This document shows, piece after piece, positions 1 through 9,000 of a DNA stretch of 9,779 bases. The notes under the pieces were generated by a model. It was not told the DNA's origin. It saw nothing but the letters and a program-made list of their open reading frames with translations, and did no database searches. The translations under genes and the position numbers were made by a program. The DNA comes from RUG11690 sp045616665 (lineage in GTDB: Bacteria; Bacteroidota; Bacteroidia; Bacteroidales; WCHB1-69). The stretch's first letter is position 1, and the number at the start of each line of letters is the position of its first letter. The DNA lies in assembly GCA_045616665.1 (NCBI GenBank), contig JAZLHE010000102.1, positions 1 through 9,779 on the forward strand, given 5' to 3'.

Positions 1-3000
1 GGTTACGATGCTGTCGCAGTAGTTGATGGTGGTGAAGTTTTGCGTGAAAGTGCCGCTTTCGGTATATTCTTCTTCATTCCATACAAACAAATCGCAAACG
101 GTGGTGTCAAAGGTAACGTCGTAGCTTGGATAGACGGTCAGCGTGAGTTCATACACACTGTCGCAGCTGTTGACAGTCTTCAAACTATCCCAGAAAGTGT
201 ATTCTCCTGCTTCAAGTTGGCTGATTTGAATGTCGTGGCCTTCCCAAACGTATTCGCCGTTGTCGCAGGTTTCGTCTTCGTCTTTTTGATAGAAGGTTGG
301 ATGAACGGTCAAGATGAGTTCGTAAACGCTGTCGCAACCGTTGACGGTCTTCAAACTATCCCAGAAAGTGTATTCTCTTGCTTCAAGTTGACCGATTTGA
401 ATGTCGTGGCCTTCCCAAACGTAGGTCTCGTTGGCGCAGACTTCCGCTGCGTCTTCCTGATAGAAGGTAGGATGAACAGTCAGCGTGAGTTTATAAACGC
501 TGTCACAATGGTGAACGGTTTTCAGACTGTCCCAGAAAGTATAACTGCCGGCTGCAAGTTGACCGATTTCAACACGTTCGTGACCTTCCCATACGTAGGT
601 TTCGTTGGCGCAGACTTCCGTTTCGTCTTCCTGATAGAACGTCGGATTGACGGTCAAGGTGAGTTCGTAAACGCTGTCGCAGCCATTGACGGTGGTCAAA
701 CTATCCCGGAAAGTATAAGTTCCAGTTTCAAGTTGACCAATTTGAATGTTGTGGCCTTCCCAAACGTAGGTCTCGTTGTCGCAAACTTCAGCATTTTCTT
801 CGTAGAAATAGGTCGGATAAATGGTGACGTTGAGATAAACGATACTGTCACAACCTTTGACGGTGCTTAATGTATCGGTGTAAATGCCGCTTTCCGTGAT
901 AATGCGGCTATAAGTTGGTCTAACCAGGGTATAGGAACCACAGGCGGTCGCGTAGTCGTCGTGTTCGTAGGTTGGATTGACAGTCAGCGTCAGCGTGGTG
1001 ATTTCGTTGCAACCATCTTCGTGGGTTTCAATAATTTCATAAACGCCGGAACGATAGAATGTGGAGTCGAAATAGTGATAAGGAAGTTCATTGTCGCAGA
1101 TTTCATCACTTACACTCTTGGTCAGGAATGGGTTTACCTGCAAAGTGACGTGATAAGTGCTGTCGCAGCCGAATTGTGTATGCAGGAATACGTCTTTGCT
1201 TCCGCCTTGATAGAAAATGGTGTCGGCGAAAGTATATGGCAGCGCACCTTCACAAATGGCGACAGTAGTGTCGATGTCAAATGTCGGGTTAACGGTGAGG
1301 TGGAGTGTTACGATGCTGTCGCAACCCAGTGAGGTCTCGAAATTGTGGTTGTAATTTCCTGCCGTGCTGTAGTTTCTGTTGTTATAGCTGTAAACGTCGC
1401 CTTGGCAGATAGAAGCATAAAGGTCGGTGTGTTTGGTCTGGTTGACGGTTAACGTGAGCTTGTAAACGCTGTCGCATTGTTTCTCGGTCATCAAACTGTC
1501 CCAGAAAGTATAAGGTCCAGATTCAAGTTGGCCAATAACGATGCGTTCGTGACCTTCCCAAACGTAGTCAATGTTGTCGCAGGTAATATCTGTGCTTTCA
1601 TAATAGAAAGATGGATTAACGGTCAAGGTGAGTTCAAAAACGCTGTCGCAGCCATTGATGGTGCTCAAACTGTCCCAAATAATGTAGGTTCCGGCAGTGC
1701 GTTGACCAATGCCGATGTGTTCGTGACCAGCCCAGATATATTCTTCGTTGTCGCAAACGCTGGCTTCATCGTGTTGATAGAATGAGGAATATACGGTCAG
1801 TGTGAGTTTATGTACACTGTCGCAACCATACGTTTGAGTGGTCAAACTGTCCCAAATCGTATAAATACCCGCTTCGCGAACACCGATTTCTACATTGTGG
1901 CCTTCCCAAACGTATGCTGCATTATCGCAAGTGGTGGCTTCTTCTTCAAAATAGAATGTCGGATTGACAGTCAAAGTAAGTTTGTAAACACTGTCGCAGC
2001 CATACGTTTGAGTGGTCAAACTGTCCCAAATAGTATAAGTACCTGCTTCGCGAATGCCGATTTCTACATTGTGACCTTGCCATACGTATTCTACATTATC
2101 ACAAGTGGCGGCTTCTTCTTCAAAGTAGAATGTCGGATTGACGGTCAAAGTAAGTTTGTAGATACTGTCGCAACCAAATGTTTGAGTGGTTAAACTGTCC
2201 CAAATTGTATAAGTACCTGCTTCACGAACGCCGATTTTTACATTATGACCTTCCCATACGTATTCCATATTTTCACAAATACGGTCTTCATTTTCAAAAT
2301 AATAAGTAGGATGAATGCTTAGGTTGAGAATGATGGTGCTGTCGCAACCGAACATCGTTTGAACAACCCTTTCGTATTGTTTCTCTCCAATTTCCGTTGG
2401 AGTAATGTTGAATCCATATTGAGTGTAACTTTCACCGAAACAGATTTCGTCATTAATAATAGTTGTATCAAGTTGATGAACGGTCAAATTGAGAATGACG
2501 ACGCTGTCGCATAAGTTCTTTGCTTTCAGAGTGTCATAGTAAATACCGCTTTCAGTGAGTGTCTTGCTGCCGAAAATATAATGCTCGTCTTGACAAATGT
2601 TTTCATTGAGATTCGTGACGTATTGATCGCTGATGGTGAGTTTGAGCGTTACAATGCTGTCGCAATGAGCTACGGTGCTTCCGTAATAGGTATGTTCGTA
2701 TTCACCACTGGCGGTTCCAACAGGGTAGGTGATGTCATTCCAGGTGAATGGCAATGCGGATTCACAAATGGTCATTTCCACTGTCTTGTTGAAAATAGGA
2801 TTGACGGTGAGATGGAGTGTCGTGGTGCTGTCACAACCGCTTTGATTGCGATTGTCGTTGACTAAGGTGTAGTTTCCGGCCACATTAAATATTGTGTCAA
2901 ATCCGTTGGCTTGGTAGCGGCTTGCAGTGCATACTTGGTCGTAGAGGGTGACAGCAGAGCTGTGGTTGATGGTCAAGTGCAACGTAACAGTACTGTCACA

Positions 3001-6000
3001 ACCCTTGGATGTATGGAAGTGTTGTACGTAATTTCCTGTATCATAGTAGGTTGAATCGTTCCAAGTGTATGAATCGCAATCTGTAATGCTAAATTCTGTG
3101 CTTTTCGAATTATTGATGGTCAGATGCAGCGTCACGGTGCTGTCGCAACCCTTGGAAGTTGAGAAATGTTGTTCGTAATTGCCGCTTTCGAAGTAAGTTT
3201 CGTCATTCCAAGTATAAGAATCGCATTCTGTAATGCTAAATTCTGTGGCTTTTGATTTATTGATGGTCAGATGCAGTGTCACTACGCTGTCGCAACCGAT
3301 GGAAGAGGTGAAATGGCGGACAATGTTGTCGCTTTGGGTGAAGGTTTCGTCATTCCAAGTGAAGGAGTCGCAGGCAACGGCACTGAATTCGCTGCTTCTG
3401 ATTTCCTTTACCCACAAACGCAAGGTAACCAAACTGTCGCAGTTGTGAGAAGAAACTGTGTTGATGACGCGGTCGAAAGAGCCCGCTTCGTTGAAAATTT
3501 CGCTTAGACCGTGTTGAGTATATGTGTCGCCTTGGCAGAGGGTGTCGAAGATGACTTGAGGTTCATAAACGGGATAAATAGTCAATGTTAATACCGATTT
3601 TTTACTTTCACAAGTAATATTGGAATAATTAATATTTTGACTGATATAATAATTTCTTGAAGCAGTGATTAATGGCGTCGTGTTGTCAGTAATGTCAAGT
3701 GCCTCGGTACTTTCGGCGTTGTCGTACCACTTGTAGAAGCCTGTGGCGGGAGCGTTGATGTGGAATTGGGCAGGGCCACAGTTGCTTTGGCCTGCCAATA
3801 CGGGATTCGCCGGAATTGAGTATGCTGTGGCATTCACTTCTTTTCTGATGCTATTACATCCTGTAGCGGCATTATAACTTTCCACATAAAAAGAAGTCGT
3901 TTCATTATTGACAGAAACAGATGGTTGATAAATCAGGGATGTCGTGTTGGGATTGCTGGCCTCATAGGTGAGATACCAGCGGCAGGTAGTAGCCGTTTCG
4001 TCAATTTGGGCGGTGAAGGTCACTTCGCCATCACCGCAGCGAAATTGATCGTCCACGGAAGGAATCGTCGGAATCTCATTGATCGTGGCAATTACGGCTT
4101 GACGTCCGCTTTCGCAAGGATGTCCATTATAGTTGTTGTAAGAAGAAACGTAATAAGTGCTGGTTTCGGCAATGCTTGGCGTGTTGAAGCTTCCGCCTTC
4201 ATAGAGAACCTCTTCTGAGGTTTCGGAAGCATACCAGCGACAAGTGGTACCGTTGGTTCCGTAAGTGGCGGACAAACGGACGCTGCCTTCGCCGCATCGG
4301 GCTCCCGGAGTCAGGTTGGTGGCCAGGTCGGGTTGGTTGTTGACGGTAACGGTCAAATGGATGGTGCTGTCGCAGCCGGCGGCATTGGAGGTGCGAACAT
4401 CAAAATTGCCGGCAGCGGTAACCGTATATAGGTTGTTGTAGTTGTATGGAATTTCGTTGCTGCACAAATAAATGTGGTCTTCTCCTACCGTACTCTTCAA
4501 AACGGTCAAATTGATGGTGACTAAACTGTCGCAGCCGGCTTGTGTGCTGAAACTATCGCTTATTTCACCGCTTTCAGTATAGGTTTTACCATTCCATTCG
4601 AATATATCGCATACCGTTTTTTCAAGGTGGGTGTGCTTGCTTGGGTTGATGGTGAGTTGTAAGGTTACCACACTGTCGCAGCCGTTGATGCTGGATAAGG
4701 TTCTTTCGTAGTTACCGCTACTCTTGAAAGTTTCGTCATTCCATACGAATGAATCGCAGGCCGTTACGGGATAATCAACGGCGTATGTCGGATATACCAT
4801 CGCGTTGACGGCGGTTCTGGTACTTTGACAACCGGTTTCGTTATTTTTCTGATTAACGTATAAAGTGGTCTCGCCAACACTCAATTCAGTTGAACGGAAG
4901 GTGTTGCCTGTGGCGATAACGGTGGTTGAGGTCTCATCGGCATACCAATAACAAGTGTGTCCTGCGTCTGCTTCGCTTTCGAGGACGATGGCTTGACCTT
5001 GGCAAGTCGTGTCGGCGTAGGCTACAGGCGCGGTAGGATTGGCGTTGACGGTGATAACAACGATAGAAGCGGCACTTTCACAAAGTGTAGTGCTATTTAT
5101 TGCTTTGACACTATAAGTGGTGTTTTCGTTTAATGCGGGAGTGTTAAAAGTCGCGTCTTCGCATACTAATTCTTCATTGTTGAACCATTGGAAGCCGGTG
5201 GACTGTGCGTCTGAAGTTGCGGTGAGGCTTGTGGTTTGGCCTGTGCAAATCGTCGTCGTTCCACTGACTTCAGGAGTCGCCGGAATGGCATTGATGGTCA
5301 GCGTGATGTCGTGACGTGGACTTTCACAAGTGAAGTTTTTGGGAGAAGCTGAAACATAAAAATGAGTGGTTTCGCTTAATTCAGACGTAGTGTAGCTGCT
5401 GCCTTGGGCCAATTCTTCACCGCCTTCGGCAACGTCGTACCAATGATAGTCGAGGTTTTCGTCGTCGGCATTTTCAATTTCCAGGGTGAAAGTGCTTGGT
5501 CCGCAATGAACGTCATCGGCCACACTGGGTTCGGCGGGAACGGCGATCATAGTGGCGGTGGCGGCGGTCCTTTCACTGCTTACGCAGGAAGTGGCGTTGT
5601 CTGCCAATTCTGCATAGTAAGTATGTTCGCCCGCACTTAAATCTGTGGGGTGAAATTCGGTGCCTTCGAAAAGAATATCTTCGCTGCTTGATGAAGCATA
5701 CCAGCGGCAGGTGGTGTTTTCTGTGGCATTGGTGACGCTGAGGGTAACGCTTGAACCTACGCATTGGCTGTCGTTGGTCGTTGTGGCAACGGCTGGCAAT
5801 GGGTTGACGGTGATGGTTATTTCTTCATTGTCGCTGGCACAGTGGGTAGTGGCGTTATAAGACTGAAGCCAGACAGAAGTGCTTTCAGTTAATTCCTCAG
5901 TAGTGTAGCTGTTGCTGGTCGTGGTGTCGTTGCCGTCAATCCAGCGGCAAATGGTGGCATTGCTTCCAGGCGTGGCAACCAATGTGGTGGTGCCGCTGCC

Positions 6001-9000
6001 GCAAATGTCGGGATTGTTGACCATTTGTGCCGCAGTGGGCACAGGATGAATAGTGGCGGAGACGCTCAGGCTACTCGTGCTCACGCACCCGTTCTCGCTG
6101 TTGTAGGATCTGACGGTGAAATTGGTGTCTTGGCTCAATGATTCTGTAGTGTATTCGAGGCCTTCGCCCAGTTGTGTACCGTCGCTGGTGAACCAGCGCA
6201 GACTGTTGGCGTTGCTGCCCGGGATGGCACTCAAGGTGAGTTCGCCGGCACCGCAGCGGGCAAAACTACCTGCCGTAGAGGGTCTGCCGGGAATGGTGGC
6301 CACGGTGACTTCCACGGTGGTGTTTTCGCTGTGGCATTGCGTGGTCTCATTATAGGATCTTACATAGTAAACCATGCTGTTGGAAACGTTGTTCACGGTC
6401 AGGGTTTTGCTGTCGTCGCTAACGCCCGTGGTGATGGGTTCGTTGTTGCTGTTGAACCACTGGCAGATGCAGTTTTCTGCCGGTACTGCGGTTATGACGG
6501 CTTTACCGCTTCCGCAGAGATTCAGATTCTGGGCTAATGGTGCTGTTGGAATGGCGTTGACCTTGGCGGTGACGGCCGTTCTGGTCGTGCTGTGGCAAGA
6601 TTCGGCAGAAACGGATTCTACGTATAGTGTCGTGTTTTCTATGATGTTGCCGGTCCAGCTGTCGCCCTCGGCGATGCTTTCGCCGCCGGTGGCGTCTTCA
6701 AACCAAAGGTAGCTGTTGCCAATGACGGGCTGCACGTTTAAGGTGACTTCACCGCTGCCGCAGACCGAATCGCTGGAAACGACAGGGGCTTCGGGAATGG
6801 CGTTGATAATCGCACTGACGCTTGTCGCTTCACTTTCGCAACCATCAAGGGTAGCGGTGACATTATAACTGGTTGTGGTAGTTAAATTCTCAATGGTATA
6901 ATTGATGCCGGTGTTGACCAGTACGTCGTTCAGATACCAGTTGTAGGTATATCCGTCTTGGGTATCGTTCACGCTAAGCGTGAGGTCTCCGGTACCGCAG
7001 CGACTGGCATCGGTGACACTTGGGGCTGCCGGCACGTTTTTGATGGTGGCGGTGGCAGCAGAACGGGTGCTGCTGTGGCAACCTTCGGCGGAAACCGCTT
7101 CCACGTAAAGCGTCGTGTCTTCCGTGATGTTGCCGGTCCAGCTGTTGCCTTCGGCGATGCTTTCACCGCCAGTGACGTTTTCAAACCAGAGATAGCTTTC
7201 GCCGCTAACGGCTTGCACGCTCAATGTGGCTTCACCCGCACCGCAAATAGCCGTGTTGTTCACGCTTGGGGCGGCAGGAAGGGCGTTGACGTTGACGGCA
7301 ACAGCCACGCGACCGCTTTCACACTCCGTAACGGTATTGTATGTGCTGACAAATCTTGTGGTGTTGGTGGTAAGATTGGCGACTTCCAAGTTTGTTTCGG
7401 TACTCAAAATGTCGGTGGAAGTGGCTGTTTCGTACCAATGGCACACCAAATTTTCTCCACTGGGCAAAGTGGCACTGAAAGTGCCTGTTGCTCCATGGCA
7501 AACGGAAGTGGTAGTCGCCGCTGTGGGTGCCGCTGGCGGATTGTTGACATTGACGGTGACTGCCACACGGCCGCTTTCGCAACCCGTAGCCGTGTTGTAA
7601 GTGCTGGCATAACGGGTGGTAGTAGTGGTAAGATTGTCAATTTCCAAAACATTGTCTGTGCCCAGTACCGTTGTGGAAGTATTTGTTTCGTACCAACGAA
7701 GTTGAAGATTATCTCCGGTGGGCAGGGTGGCACTGAAGGTGGCGGTTGAACCTGAACAAATAGAAATTGTTTCGGCTGGCGTAGGGATTGCGGGAATGAT
7801 GTTGACCACGGCTGCCACGTGTGTACGACCGCTTTCGCAACCGGTACTATTGACTGCGGAAACATAGAAATCTTGAATGCCTAATACGTTGTAGGCAGTA
7901 TAGTTGTTGGTGGTTACCGTTTGATGGTCTGAACCTTCGGCTGAGGTGTACCAATTGTATGAAGTGGCACCTTCTGAAGTGGCGGTTAGGGTAACATTCT
8001 GTGCGGCAGGAGCACAAATGGGGTCTGGAGCAGTTGCTACCGGATCTGCAGGCGGAGCGATGACCGTGCAGTTGATGGTATAGTCTTTATAAACGGTAGA
8101 TTCTTGATTTTGGTGTTCAACGCGGACAATGGCGTAGGGTTCTGCCACGGTTGGAGTGTGGTACAATCTTGCACTGGCGTGGGCTGAGGCGCAAGTTCCT
8201 ACGAAATTAGGAGTTGCACCTTCGCAGAATGGAGTACTGTAAGTATAGGTGGTCACATCTGGATTAAAACCAGCAATGTCGGCGTTGTTTACTTTTAAAC
8301 TCGCTAAGCGGGTGTTGTAGATGAGAACGATGTCGTCAAAAAGAAGTTTGTCACCAGCAGTTCCTTGTCCAGCTATTTGATTAGTGGACAAAGTCGCTAA
8401 TGCGTATGCAGGCGTGGCTTCGTTACTCATATATGATTGGTAGTCAAATGCAATTCTTTGTTGTACCCAATTCCCATTTGTGTTGAAATTGAGTGTGGCC
8501 ATTGATACGACTTTGGATGCGTTGGATGGATTAGAACCGGCAATGTCGCTTCCATCAGGGTCTTGGTATATGGCATTATATTTGCGTCCGCTTAAAGATA
8601 CGGTATTGCTGTGAATAACAATATTGATACGTGCCTTGTGACTGGAATTAGAGATGGATGTTTTGGTCCAAATATATACTGAGTCGGGATATGCGGTTAA
8701 GGGTTGATTATATCCACTGTTAGTAGAAGTATAAGTGCAGTTGACCGTTGCGGTTGGGGTTATGCTGCCTGCGTTAAAACGCCCAGTTGATAATCCACCA
8801 TTGGCTTCTACGCCTAAAATACTAACGCATTGTAATTGTACGTATGATCCCGTATTTCCTGGATAGTTGCCAGAAGTTTTTTGTGTTACAAAATCTTCGC
8901 TTCGACCTGTCTTGAGTAAATCGCTACCAAATGTTGCGTCATTTATAGAGTGCCAATTGGCAGGAGCATGAGCGGTGTGCGTGGTTGTCCATATAACCCC

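Larger units (their letters stand above)
1..3564 (-). repeat. GCDS repeat block 2, about 22 units, cut by left edge
   Basis: Residues 1857-3044 are about 22 units of 49-58 residues with the consensus 'Cd...Y.W......y..sGtY.....t..GCDS...LtLTVNPtf'. Three sub-blocks are regular tandem arrays and are listed separately. Those between them, such as CQGDTYTQHG, CTASRYQANG, CESALPFTW, CQDEHYIFG, CFGESYTQYG, CEGALPYTF, CDNELPYHYF and CGSYTLVRP, are more diverged. One unit near 980 has GCNEI in place of GCDSI. Nearly every unit has two Cys 24-36 residues apart. Confidence 0.88.

Noticed and set aside
1..120. C-terminal type IX secretion sorting domain
   Set aside because: The left edge is still in the middle of a GCDS repeat, so no sorting domain is visible. 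Export by this route is only inferred from the protein type.
40..870. Plus-strand open frames through 40-870, 961-1332, 1477-1785, 1810-2193, 2581-2865, 3271-3507, 3925-4218, 5404-5640, 6172-6537 and 6958-7749
   Set aside because: All are in the frame exactly opposite the giant gene, and their repetitive peptides (for example NAVAAIDG) are mirror images of GCDSVYELTLTV and similar. No ribosome binding sites or domain features support them.
115..2295. Regularly spaced repeats resembling a CRISPR array
   Set aside because: The periods are 147-174 bp, multiples of three, and the whole unit is conserved at protein level. There are no short identical repeats with unique spacers.
7404..7865. Minus-strand open frame 7404-7865 and other out-of-frame ones (5573-5764, 6969-7184, 7319-7582)
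   Set aside because: They lie within the giant gene in other frames, and their compositions are rich in Pro/Gln or His/Arg, typical of frame shadows.
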